Notes under the pieces: model-generated | What the model saw: only the letters and a program-made list of their open reading frames with translations | Databases searched by the model: none | Told to the model about the DNA's origin: nothing | Position numbers and translations under genes: made by a program | Shown here: positions 27,310 through 40,100 of the stretch, piece by piece | Layout: each line of letters starts with the position of its first letter | Position numbering within the stretch: position 1 is the first letter of the stretch | DNA from: Actinernus sp. WN-2022 | Taxonomy: Eukaryota; Cnidaria; Anthozoa; Actiniaria; Actinernidae | Assembly (NCBI GenBank): GCA_030867875.1 | Contig: JAOWCC010000782.1 | Coordinates: 62,001-126,000 of the forward strand | Length of the DNA stretch: 64,000 nt | Direction of reading: 5' to 3'

Positions 27310-29011
27310 GAGTGATTAATCAGGAATCAGGAATGATGAATCAAGAATCAGGAATGATGAATCAGGAATGAGGAATGATCAATCAGGAATGAGGAATGAT
27401 CAAACAGGAATGATGAATGATGAATCAGGAATGATGAATCAGGAATCAGGAATGATGAATGATGAATCAGGAATCAGCAATGATGAATCAGGAATCAGGA
27501 ATGATGAATCAGGAATGATGAATGATGAATCAGGATTGATGAATCAGGAATGATGAATCAGGAATCAGGAATCAGGAGTGATTAATCAGGAATCAGGAAT
27601 GATGAATCTAGAATCAGGAATGATGAATCAGGAATGAGGAATGATCAATCAGGAATGAGGAATGATGAATCAGGAATGAGGAATGATGAATCAGGAATGA
27701 GGAATGATGAATCAGGAATGATGAATGATGAATCTGGAATCAGGAATGATGAATCAGGAATCAGGAATGATGAATCAGGAATGATGAATGATATATCAGG
27801 AATCAGGAATGATGAATCAGGAAAGAGGAATGACGAATCAGGAATCAGGAATGGTGAATCATGAATCAGGAATCAGGAATGATGAATCAGGAATAAGGAA
27901 TGATGAATCAGGAATGATGAATGATGAGTCAGGAATCAGGAATGATGAATCAGGAATGATGAATGATGAATGATGAATCAGGAATGATGAATCAGGAATC
28001 AGGAATGATGAATTATGAATCAGGAATCAGCAATGATGAATCAGGAATCAGGAATGATGAATCAGGAATGATGAATCAGGAATGATGAATGATGAATCAG
28101 GAATGATGAATGATGAATCAGGAATGATGAATCAGGAATTAGGAATCAGGAGTGATTAATCAGGAATCAGGAATGATGAATCAAAAATCAGGAATGATGA
28201 GTCAGGAATCAGGAATGATGAATCAGGAATGATGAATGATGAATGATGAATCAGGAATGATGAATCAGGAATCAGGAATGATGAATTATGAATCAGGAAT
28301 CAGCAATGATGAATCAGGAATTAGGAATCAGGTGTGATTAATCAGGAATCAGGAATGATGAATCAAGAATCAGGAATGATGAATCAGGAATGAGGAATGA
28401 TCAATCAGGAATGAGGAATGATCAATCAGGAATCAGGAATGATGAATCAGGAATGAGGAATGATGAATCAGGAATGATGAATGATGAATCAGGAATCAGG
28501 AATCAGGAATGATGAATCAGGAATGATGAATGATGAATCGGGAATGATGAATCAGGAATCAGGAATCAGGAATGATGAATCAGGAATCAGGAATGATGAA
28601 TCAGGAATGATGAATGATGAATCAGGAATCAGGAATGATGAATAAGGAATAAGGAATGATGAATCAGGAATGATGAATGATGAGTCAGGAATCAGGAATG
28701 ATGAATCAGGAATGATGAATGATGAATCAGGAATCAGGAATCAGGAATGATGAATCAGGAATGATGAATGATGAATCAGGATTGATGAATCAGGAATGAT
28801 GAATCAGGAATCAGGAATCAGGAGTGATTAATCAGGAATCAGGAATGATGAATCAAGAATCAGGAATGATGAATCAGGAATGAGGAATGATCAATCAGGA
28901 ATGATGAATGATGAATCAGGAATCAGCAATGATGAATCAGGAATGATGAATGATGAATGATGAATCAGGAATCAGCAATGATGAATCAGGAATGATGAAT
29001 GATGAATCAGG

Positions 29012-29043
<32 letters not shown>

Positions 29044-31930
29044 AGGAATGATGAATCAGGAATCAGGTATGATGAATGATGAATCAGGAATGATGAATGA
29101 TGAATCAGGAATGATGAATGATGAATCAGGAATGATGAATCAGGAATGATGAATCAGCAATGATGAATGATGAATCAGGAATCAGCAATGATGAATCAGG
29201 AATCAGGAATGATGAATCAGGAATGATGAATGATGAATCTGGAATCAGGAATGATGAATCAGGAATCAGGAATGATGAATCAGGAATGATGAATGATATA
29301 TCAGGAATCAGGAATGATGAATCAGGAAAGAGGAATGACGAATCAGGAATCAGGAATGGTGAATCATGAATCAGGAATCAGGAATGATGAATCAGGAATA
29401 AGGAATGATGAATCAGGAATGATGAATGATGAGTCAGGAATCAGGAATAATGAATCAGGAATGATGAATGATGAATGATGAATCAGGAATGATGAATCAG
29501 GAATCAGGAATGATGAATTATGAATCAGGAATCAGCTATGATGAATCAGGAATCAGGAATGATGAATCAGGAATGATGAATCAGGAATGATGAATGATGA
29601 ATCAGGAATGATGAATGATGAATCAGGAATGATGAATCAGGAATTAGGAATCAGGAGTGATTAATCAGGAATCAGGAATGATGAATCAAGAATCAGGAAT
29701 GATGAATCAGGAATGAGGAATGATCAATCAGGAATGAGGAATGATCAAACAGGAATGATGAATGATGAATCAGGAATGATGAATCAGGAATCAGGAATGA
29801 TGAATGATGAATCAGGAATCAGCAATGATGAATCAGGAATCAGGAATGATGAATCAGGAATGATGAATGATGAATCAGGATTGATGAATCAGGAATGATG
29901 AATCAGGAATCAGGAATCAGGAGTGATTAATCAGGAATCAGGAATGATGAATCTAGAATCAGGAATGATGAATCAGGAATGAGGAATGATCAATCAGGAA
30001 TGAGGAATGATGAATCAGGAATGAGGAATGATGAATCAGGAATGAGGAATGATGAATCAGGAATGATGAATGATGAATCTGGAATCAGGAATGATGAATC
30101 AGGAATCAGGAATGATGAATCAGGAATGATGAATGATATATCAGGAATCAGGAATGATGAATCAGGAAAGAGGAATGACGAATCAGGAATCAGGAATGGT
30201 GAATCATGAATCAGGAATCAGGAATGATGAATCAGGAATAAGGAATGATGAATCAGGAATGATGAATGATGAGTCAGGAATCAGGAATGATGAATCAGGA
30301 ATGATGAATGATGAATGATGAATCAGGAATGATGAATCAGGAATCAGGAATGATGAATTATGAATCAGGAATCAGCAATGATGAATCAGGAATCAGGAAT
30401 GATGAATCAGGAATGATGAATCAGGAATGATGAATGATGAATCAGGAATGATGAATGATGAATCAGGAATGATGAATCAGGAATTAGGAATCAGGAGTGA
30501 TTAATCAGGAATCAGGAATGATGAATCAAGAATCAGGAATGATGAGTCAGGAATCAGGAATGATGAATCAGGAATGATGAATGATGAATGATGAATCAGG
30601 AATGATGAATCAGGAATCAGGAATGATGAATTATGAATCAGGAATCAGCAATGATGAATCAGGAATTAGGAATCAGGTGTGATTAATCAGGAATCAGGAA
30701 TGATGAATCAAGAATCAGGAATGATGAATCAGGAATGAGGAATGATCAATCAGGAATGAGGAATGATCAATCAGGAATCAGGAATGATGAATCAGGAATG
30801 AGGAATGATGAATCAGGAATGATGAATGATGAATCAGGAATCAGGAATCAGGAATGATGAATCAGGAATGATGAATGATGAATCGGGAATGATGAATCAG
30901 GAATCAGGAATCAGGAATGATGAATCAGGAATCAGGAATGATGAATCAGGAATGATGAATGATGAATCAGGAATCAGGAATGATGAATAAGGAATAAGGA
31001 ATGATGAATCAGGAATGATGAATGATGAGTCAGGAATCAGGAATGATGAATCAGGAATGATGAATGATGAATCAGGAATCAGGAATCAGGAATGATGAAT
31101 CAGGAATGATGAATGATGAATCAGGATTGATGAATCAGGAATGATGAATCAGGAATCAGGAATCAGGAGTGATTAATCAGGAATCAGGAATGATGAATCA
31201 AGAATCAGGAATGATGAATCAGGAATGAGGAATGATCAATCAGGAATGATGAATGATGAATCAGGAATCAGCAATGATGAATCAGGAATGATGAATGATG
31301 AATGATGAATCAGGAATCAGCAATGATGAATCAGGAATGATGAATGATGAATCAGGAATGATGAATGATGAATGATGAATCAGGAATGATGAATCAGGAA
31401 TCAGGTATGATGAATGATGAATCAGGAATGATGAATGATGAATCAGGAATGATGAATGATGAATCAGGAATGATGAATCAGGAATGATGAATCAGCAATG
31501 ATGAATGATGAATCAGGAATCAGCAATGATGAATCAGGAATCAGGAATGATGAATCAGGAATGATGAATGATATATCAGGAATCAGGAATGATGAATCAG
31601 GAAAGAGGAATGACGAATCAGGAATCAGGAATGGTGAATCATGAATCAGGAATCAGGAATGATGAATCAGGAATAAGGAATGATGAATCAGGAATGATGA
31701 ATGATGAGTCAGGAATCAGGAATGATGAATCAGGAATGATGAATGATGAATGATGAATCAGGAATGATGAATCAGGAATCAGGAATGATGAATTATGAAT
31801 CAGGAATCAGCTATGATGAATCAGGAATCAGGAATGATGAATCAGGAATGATGAATCAGGAATGATGAATGATGAATCAGGAATGATGAATGATGAATCA
31901 GGAATGATGAATCAGGAATTAGGAATCAGG
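27310..31930 (+). repeat. Two consecutive B superunits (2,345 and 2,275 bp)
   Basis: From beacon 27310 the intervals are 266, 574, 182, 490 and 833; from 29655 they are 266, 574, 182, 490 and 763. The two units differ in length by 70 bp (ten heptamers), present near 29.22-29.29 kb and absent near 31.56 kb. Both share the rare unit GTATGAT (near 29067 and 31405), also seen near 11.2 kb. Related superunits start at 9468, 21899, 47189, 53017 and 55270. Confidence 0.8.
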
Positions 31931-32391
31931 AGTGATTAATCAGGAATCAGGAATGATGAATCAAGAATCAGGAATGATGAATCAGGAATGAGGAATGATC
32001 AATCAGGAATGAGGAATGATCAATCAGGATTGATGAATGATGAATCAGGAATGATGAATCAGGAATCAGGAATGATGAATGATGAATCAGGAATCAGCAA
32101 TGATGAATCAGGAATCAGGAATGATGAATCAGGAATGATGAATGATGAATCAGGATTGATGAATCAGGAATGATGAATCAGGAATCAGGAATCAGGAGTG
32201 ATTAATCAGGAATCAGGAATGATGAATCTAGAATCAGGAATGATGAATCAGGAATGAGGAATGATCAATCAGGAATGAGGAATGATGAATCAGGAATGAG
32301 GAATGATGAATCAGGAATGAGGAATGATGAATCAGGAATGATGAATGATGAATCTGGAATCAGGAATGATGAATCAGGAATCAGGAATGAT

Positions 32392-32404
32392 GAATCAGAA
32401 TGAT
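32392..32404 (+). other. Single-base deletion shifting the heptamer register
   Basis: GAATCAG is followed directly by AATGAT, so one G of the unit junction is missing. Unit starts change from 3 to 2 modulo 7 here. It explains why two ATATCAG markers are 839 bp apart (31568 and 32407 by reading-frame position) instead of 840. Confidence 0.85.
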
Positions 32405-32839
32405 GAATGATATATCAGGAATCAGGAATGATGAATCAGGAAAGAGGAATGACGAATCAGGAATCAGGAATGGTGAATCATGAATCAGGAATCAGGAATG
32501 ATGAATCAGGAATAAGGAATGATGAATCAGGAATGATGAATGATGAGTCAGGAATCAGGAATGATGAATCAGGAATGATGAATGATGAATGATGAATCAG
32601 GAATGATGAATCAGGAATCAGGAATGATGAATTATGAATCAGGAATCAGCAATGATGAATCAGGAATCAGGAATGATGAATCAGGAATGATGAATCAGGA
32701 ATGATGAATGATGAATCAGGAATGAAGAATGATGAATCAGGAATGATGAATCAGGAATTAGGAATCAGGAGTGATTAATCAGGAATCAGGAATGATGAAT
32801 CAAGAATCAGGAATGATGAGTCAGGAATCAGGAATGATG

Positions 32840-35800
32840 AATCAGGAATGATGAATGATGAATGATGAATCAGGAATGATGAATCAGGAATCAGGAATGA
32901 TGAATTATGAATCAGGAATCAGCAATGATGAATTATGAATCAGGAATCAGCTATGATGAATCAGGAATCAGGAATGATGAATCAGGAATGATGAATCAGG
33001 AATGATGAATGATGAATCAGGAATGATGAATGATGAATCAGGAATGATGAATCAGGAATTAGGAATCAGGAGTGATTAATCAGGAATCAGGAATGATGAA
33101 TCAAGAATCAGGAATGATGAATCAGGAATGAGGAATGATCAATCAGGAATGAGGAATGATCAATCAGGAATGATGAATGATGAATCAGGAATGATGAATC
33201 AGGAATCAGGAATGATGAATGATGAATCAGGAATCAGCAATGATGAATCAGGAATCAGGAATGATGAATCAGGAATGATGAATGATGAATCAGGATTGAT
33301 GAATCAGGAATGATGAATCAGGAATCAGGAATCAGGAGTGATTAATCAGGAATCAGGAATGATGAATCTAGAATCAGGAATGATGAATCAGGAATGAGGA
33401 ATGATCAATCAGGAATGAGGAATGATGAATCAGGAATGAGGAATGATGAATCAGGAATGAGGAATGATGAATCAGGAATGATGAATCAGGAATGATGAAT
33501 GATGAATCAGGAATGATGAATGATGAATCAGGAATGATGAATCAGGAATTAGGAATCAGGAGTGATTAATCAGGAATCAGGAATGATGAATCAAGAATCA
33601 GGAATGATGAGTCAGGAATCAGGAATGATGAATCAGGAATGATGAATGATGAATGATGAATCAGGAATGATGAATCAGGAATCAGGAATGATGAATTATG
33701 AATCAGGAATCAGCTATGATGAATCAGGAATCAGGAATGATGAATCAGGAATGATGAATCAGGAATGATGAATGATGAATCAGGAATGATGAATGATGAA
33801 TCAGGAATGATGAATCAGGAATTAGGAATCAGGAGTGATTAATCAGGAATGAGGAATGATGAATCAAGAATCAGGAATGATGAATCAGGAATGAGGAATG
33901 ATCAATCAGGAATGAGGAATGATCAATCAGGAATGATGAATGATGAATCAGGAATGATGAATCAGGAATCAGGAATGATGAATGATGAATCAGGAATCAG
34001 CAATGATGAATCAGGAATCAGGAATGATGAATCAGGAATGATGAATGATGAATCAGGATTGATGAATCAGGAATGATGAATCAGGAATCAGGAATCAGGA
34101 GTCATTAATCAGGAATCAGGAATGATGAATCTAGAATCAGGAATGATGAATCAGGAATGAGGAATGATCAATCAGGAATGAGGAATGATGAATCAGGAAT
34201 GAGGAATGATGAATCAGGAATGAGGAATGATGAATCAGGAATGAGGAATGATGAATCTGGAATCAGGAATGATGAATCAGGAATCAGGAATGATGAATCA
34301 GGAATGATGAATGATATATCAGGAATCAGGAATGATGAATCAGGAATCAGGAATGACGAATCAGGAATCAGGAATGGTGAATCTTGAATCAGGAATCAGG
34401 AATGATGAATCAGGAATAAGGAATGATGAATCAGGAATGATGAATGATGAATCAGGAATGATGAATGATGAATGATGAATCAGGAATGATGAATCAGGAA
34501 TCAGGAATGATGAATTATGAATCAGGAATCAGCAATGATGAATTATGAATCAGGAATCAGCTATGATGAATCAGGAATCAGGAATGATGAATCAGGAATG
34601 ATGAATCAGGAATGATGAATGATGAATCAGGAATGATGAATGATGAATCAGGAATGATGAATCAGGAATTAGGAATCAGGAGTGATTAATCAGGAATCAG
34701 GAATGATGAATCAAGAATCAGGAATGATGAATCAGGAATGAGGAATGATCAATCAGGAATGAGGAATGATCAATCAGGAATGATGAATGATGAATCAGGA
34801 ATGATGAATCAGGAATCAGGAATGATGAATGATGAATCAGGAATCAGCAATGATGAATCAGGAATCAGGAATGATGAATCAGGAATGATGAATGATGAAT
34901 CAGGATTGATGAATCAGGAATGATGAATCAGGAATCAGGAATCAGGAGTGATTAATCAGGAATCAGGAATGATGAATCTAGAATCAGGAATGATGAATCA
35001 GGAATGAGGAATGATCAATCAGGAATGAGGAATGATGAATCAGGAATGAGGAATGATGAATCAGGAATGAGGAATGATGAATCAGGAATGATGAATCAGG
35101 AATGATGAATGATGAATCAGGAATGATGAATGATGAATCAGGAATGATGAATCAGGAATTAGGAATCAGGAGTGATTAATCAGGAATCAGGAATGATGAA
35201 TCAAGAATCAGGAATGATGAGTCAGGAATCAGGAATGATGAATCAGGAATGATGAATGATGAATGATGAATCAGGAATGATGAATCAGGAATCAGGAATG
35301 ATGAATTATGAATCAGGAATCAGCTATGATGAATCAGGAATCAGGAATGATGAATCAGGAATGATGAATCAGGAATGATGAATGATGAATCAGGAATGAT
35401 GAATGATGAATCAGGAATGATGAATCAGGAATTAGGAATCAGGAGTGATTAATCAGGAATGAGGAATGATGAATCAAGAATCAGGAATGATGAATCAGGA
35501 ATGAGGAATGATCAATCAGGAATGAGGAATGATCAATCAGGAATGATGAATGATGAATCAGGAATGATGAATCAGGAATCAGGAATGATGAATGATGAAT
35601 CAGGAATCAGCAATGATGAATCAGGAATCAGGAATGATGAATCAGGAATGATGAATGATGAATCAGGATTGATGAATCAGGAATGATGAATCAGGAATCA
35701 GGAATCAGGAGTCATTAATCAGGAATCAGGAATGATGAATCTAGAATCAGGAATGATGAATCAGGAATGAGGAATGATCAATCAGGAATGAGGAATGATG

Positions 35801-36060
35801 AATCAGGAATGAGGAATGATGAATCAGGAATGAGGAATGATGAATCAGGAATGAGGAATGATGAATCTGGAATCAGGAATGATGAATCAGGAATCAGGAA
35901 TGATGAATCAGGAATGATGAATGATATATCAGGAATCAGGAATGATGAATCAGGAATCAGGAATGACGAATCAGGAATCAGGAATGGTGAATCTTGAATC
36001 AGGAATCAGGAATGATGAATCAGGAATAAGGAATGATGAATCAGGAATGATGAATGATGA
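32840..36060 (+). repeat. 1,610-bp tandem duplication with private variants
   Basis: Beacons 33070, 33336, 33560, 33833 and 34099 recur exactly 1,610 bp (230 heptamers) downstream at 34680, 34946, 35170, 35443 and 35709. Both copies share changes I saw nowhere else: GAGTCAT at 34099 and 35709, and GAATCTT at 34379 and 35989. The copies diverge near 34.45/36.06 kb, where the first lacks a GAGTCAG-containing piece. Copy edges are approximate. Confidence 0.85.
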
Positions 36061-37499
36061 GTCAGGAATCAGGAATGATGAATCAGGAATGATGAATGAT
36101 GAATGATGAATCAGGAATGATGAATCAGGAATCAGGAATGATGAATTATGAATCAGGAATCAGGAATGATGAATCAGGAATCAGGAATGATGAATCAGGA
36201 ATGATGAATCAGGAATGATGAATGATGAATCAGGAATGATGAATGATGAATCAGGAATGATGAATCAGGAATTAGGAATCAGGAGTGATTAATCAGGAAT
36301 CAGGAATGATGAATCAAGAATCAGGAATGATGAGTCAGGAATCAGGAATGATGAATCAGGAATGATGAATGATGAATGATGAATCAGGAATGATGAATCA
36401 GGAATCAGGAATGATGAATTATGAATCAGGAATCAGCAATGATGAATCAGGAATTAGGAATCAGGTGTGATTAATCAGGAATCAGGAATGGTGAATCAGG
36501 AATGATGAATGATGGATCAGGAATGATGAATCAGGAATGATGAATCAGGAATCAGGAATGATGAATGATGAATCAGAAATCAGGAATGATGAATCAGGAA
36601 TGATGAATCAGGAATCAGGAATCAGGAATGATGAATCAGGAATGATGAATGATGAATCAGGAATGATGAATCAGGAATGATGAATCAGCAATGATGAATG
36701 ATGAATCAGGAATCAGCAATGATGAATCAGGAATCAGGAATGATGAATCAGGAATGATGAATCAGGAATGATGAATCAGGAATCAGGAATCAGGAATGAT
36801 GATTCAGGAATGATGAATGATGAATCAGGAATGATGAATGATGAATCAGGAATGATGAATCAGGAATCAGGAATGATGAATTATGAATCAGGAATCAGCA
36901 ATGATGAATCAGGAATCAGGAATGATGAATCAGGAATGATGAATCAGGAATGATGAATGATGAATCAGGAATGATGAATGATGAATCAGGAATGATGAAT
37001 CAGGAATTAGGAATCAGGAGTGATTAATCAGGAATCAGGAATGATGAATCAAGAATCAGGAATGATGAATCAGGAATGAGGAATGATCAATCAGGAATCA
37101 GGAATGATCAATCAGGAATCAGGAATGATGAATCAGGAATGAGGAATGATGAATCAGGAATGATGAATGATGAATCAGGAATCAGGAATCAGGAATGATG
37201 AATCAGGAATGATGAATGATGAATCGGGAATGATGAATCAGGAATCAGGAATCAGGAATGATGAATCAGGAATCAGGAATGATGAATCAGGAATGATGAA
37301 TGATGAATCAGGAATCAGGAATGATGAATCAGGAATAAGGAATGATGAATCAGGAATGATGAATGATGAGTCAGGAATCAGGAATGATGAATCAGGAATG
37401 ATGAATGATGAATCAGGAATGATGAATGATGAATCAGGAATCAGCAATGATGAATCAGGAATGATGAATGATGAATGATGAATCAGGAATCAGCAATGA

Positions 37500-40100
37500 T
37501 GAATCAGGAATGATGAATGATGAATCAGGAATGATGAATGATGAATGATGAATCAGGAATGATGAATCAGGAATCAGGAATGATGAATGATGAATCAGGA
37601 ATGATGAATGATGAATCAGGAATGATGAATGATGAATCAGGAATGATGAATCAGGAATGATGAATCAGCAATGATGAATGATGAATCAGGAATCAGCAAT
37701 GATGAATCAGGAATCAGCAAAGATGAACCAGGAATCAGCAATGATGAATCAGGAATGATGAATCAGGAATGATGAATCAGGAATCAGGAATCAGGAATGA
37801 TGATTCATGAATGATGAATGATGAATCAGGAATGATGAATCAGGAATCAGGAATGATGAATTATGAATCAGGAATCAGCAATGATGAATCAGGAATCAGG
37901 AATGATGAATCAGGTATGATGAATCAGGAATGATGAATGATGAATCAGGAATGATGAATGATGAATCAGGAATGATGAATCAGGAATTAGGAATCAGGAG
38001 TGATTAATCAGGAATGAGGAATGATGAATCAAGAATCAGGAATGATGAATCAGGAATGAGGAATGATCAATCAGGAATGAGGAATGATCAATCAGGAATC
38101 AGGAATGATGACTCAGGAATGAGGAATGATGAATCAGGAATGATGAATGATGAATCAGGAATCAGGAATCAGGAATGATGAATCAGGAATGATGAATGAT
38201 GAATCGGGAATGATGAATCAGGAATCAGGAATCAGGAATGATGAATCAGGAATCAGGAATGATGAATCAGGAATGATGAATGATGAATCAGGAATCAGGA
38301 ATGATGAATCAGGAATAAGGAATGATGAATCAGGAATGATGAATGATGAGTCAGGAATCAGGAATGATGAATCAGGAATGATGAATGATGAATCAGGAAT
38401 GATGAATGATGAATCAGGAATCAGCAATGATGAATCAGGAATGATGAATGATGAATCAGGAATCAGCAATGATGAATCAGGAATGATGAATGATGAATCA
38501 GGAATGATGAATGATGAATCAGGAATGATGAATCAGGAATCAGGAATGATGAATCAGGAATCAGGAATCAGCAATGATGAATCAGGAATCAGCAATGATG
38601 AATCAGGAATGATGAATGATGAATCAGGATTGATGAATCAGGAATGATGAATCAGGAATCAGGAATCAGGAGTGATTAATCAGGAATCAGGAATGATGAA
38701 TCAAGAATCAGGAATGATGAATCAGGAATCAGGAATGATCAATCAGGAATGAGGAATGATCAATCAGGAATGAGGAATGATCAATCAGGAATCAGGAATG
38801 ATGAATGATGAATCAGGAATGATGAATGATGAATGATGAATCAGGAATGATGAATCAGGAATCAGGAATGATGAATGATGAATCAGGAATGATGAATGAT
38901 GAATCAGGAATGATGAATGATGAATCAGGAATGATGAATCAGGAATGATGAATCAGCAATGATGAATGATGAATCAGGAATCAGCAATGATGAATCAGGA
39001 ATCAGCAAAGATGAACCAGGAATCAGCAATGATGAATCAGGAATGATGAATCAGGAATGATGAATCAGGAATCAGGAATCAGGAATGATGATTCATGAAT
39101 GATGAATGATGAATCAGGAATGATGAATCAGGAATCAGGAATGATGAATTATGAATCAGGAATCAGCAATGATGAATCAGGAATCAGGAATGATGAATCA
39201 GGTATGATGAATCAGGAATGATGAATGATGAATCAGGAATGATGAATGATGAATCAGGAATGATGAATCAGGAATTAGGAATCAGGAGTGATTAATCAGG
39301 AATGAGGAATGATGAATCAAGAATCAGGAATGATGAATCAGGAATGAGGAATGATCAATCAGGAATGAGGAATGATCAATCAGGAATCAGGAATGATGAC
39401 TCAGGAATGAGGAATGATGAATCAGGAATGATGAATGATGAATCAGGAATCAGGAATCAGGAATGATGAATCAGGAATGATGAATGATGAATCGGGAATG
39501 ATGAATCAGGAATCAGGAATCAGGAATGATGAATCAGGAATCAGGAATGATGAATCAGGAATGATGAATGATGAATCAGGAATCAGGAATGATGAATCAG
39601 GAATAAGGAATGATGAATCAGGAATGATGAATGATGAGTCAGGAATCAGGAATGATGAATCAGGAATGATGAATGATGAATCAGGAATGATGAATGATGA
39701 ATCAGGAATCAGCAATGATGAATCAGGAATGATGAATGATGAATCAGGAATCAGCAATGATGAATCAGGAATGATGAATGATGAATCAGGAATGATGAAT
39801 GATGAATCAGGAATGATGAATCAGGAATCAGGAATGATGAATCAGGAATCAGGAATCAGCAATGATGAATCAGGAATCAGCAATGATGAATCAGGAATGA
39901 TGAATGATGAATCAGGATTGATGAATCAGGAATGATGAATCAGGAATCAGGAATCAGGAGTGATTAATCAGGAATCAGGAATGATGAATCAAGAATCAGG
40001 AATGATGAATCAGGAATCAGGAATGATCAATCAGGAATGAGGAATGATCAATCAGGAATGAGGAATGATCAATCAGGAATGAGGAATGATCAATCAGGAA
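37500..40100 (+). repeat. 1,288-bp tandem duplication in block 9
   Basis: CAAAGAT at 37718 recurs at 39006, and the 501-bp phased stretch at 38147 recurs at 39435, both at offset 1,288 bp. Both copies share a GAATCAG-for-GAATGAT change late in the phased stretch (near 38557 and 39845) and the combination GAATCAG before GAATGAT-CAATCAG at the following beacon. The 1,288-bp spacing also occurs in block 8 with different content. Confidence 0.8.

Larger units (their letters stand above)
24685..36479 (+). repeat. Mosaic block 8: longest B-family stretch
   Basis: Beacon sites: 24685, 25203, 25469, 25973, 26470, 26736, 27310, 27576, 28150, 28332, 28822, 29655, 29921, 30495, 30677, 31167, 31930, 32196, 32769, 33070, 33336, 33560, 33833, 34099, 34680, 34946, 35170, 35443, 35709, 36283 and 36465. 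Sites 28332, 30677 and 36465 are the GTGTGAT version; 34099 and 35709 read GAGTCAT, which breaks the palindrome but keeps ATTAAT. The 840-bp unit is in tandem at 26470, 27310 and 28150. TCTAGA examples are at 34977 and, 840 bp apart, near 26767 and 27607. GAATCGG appears only at 28535 and 30880. Confidence 0.75.
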
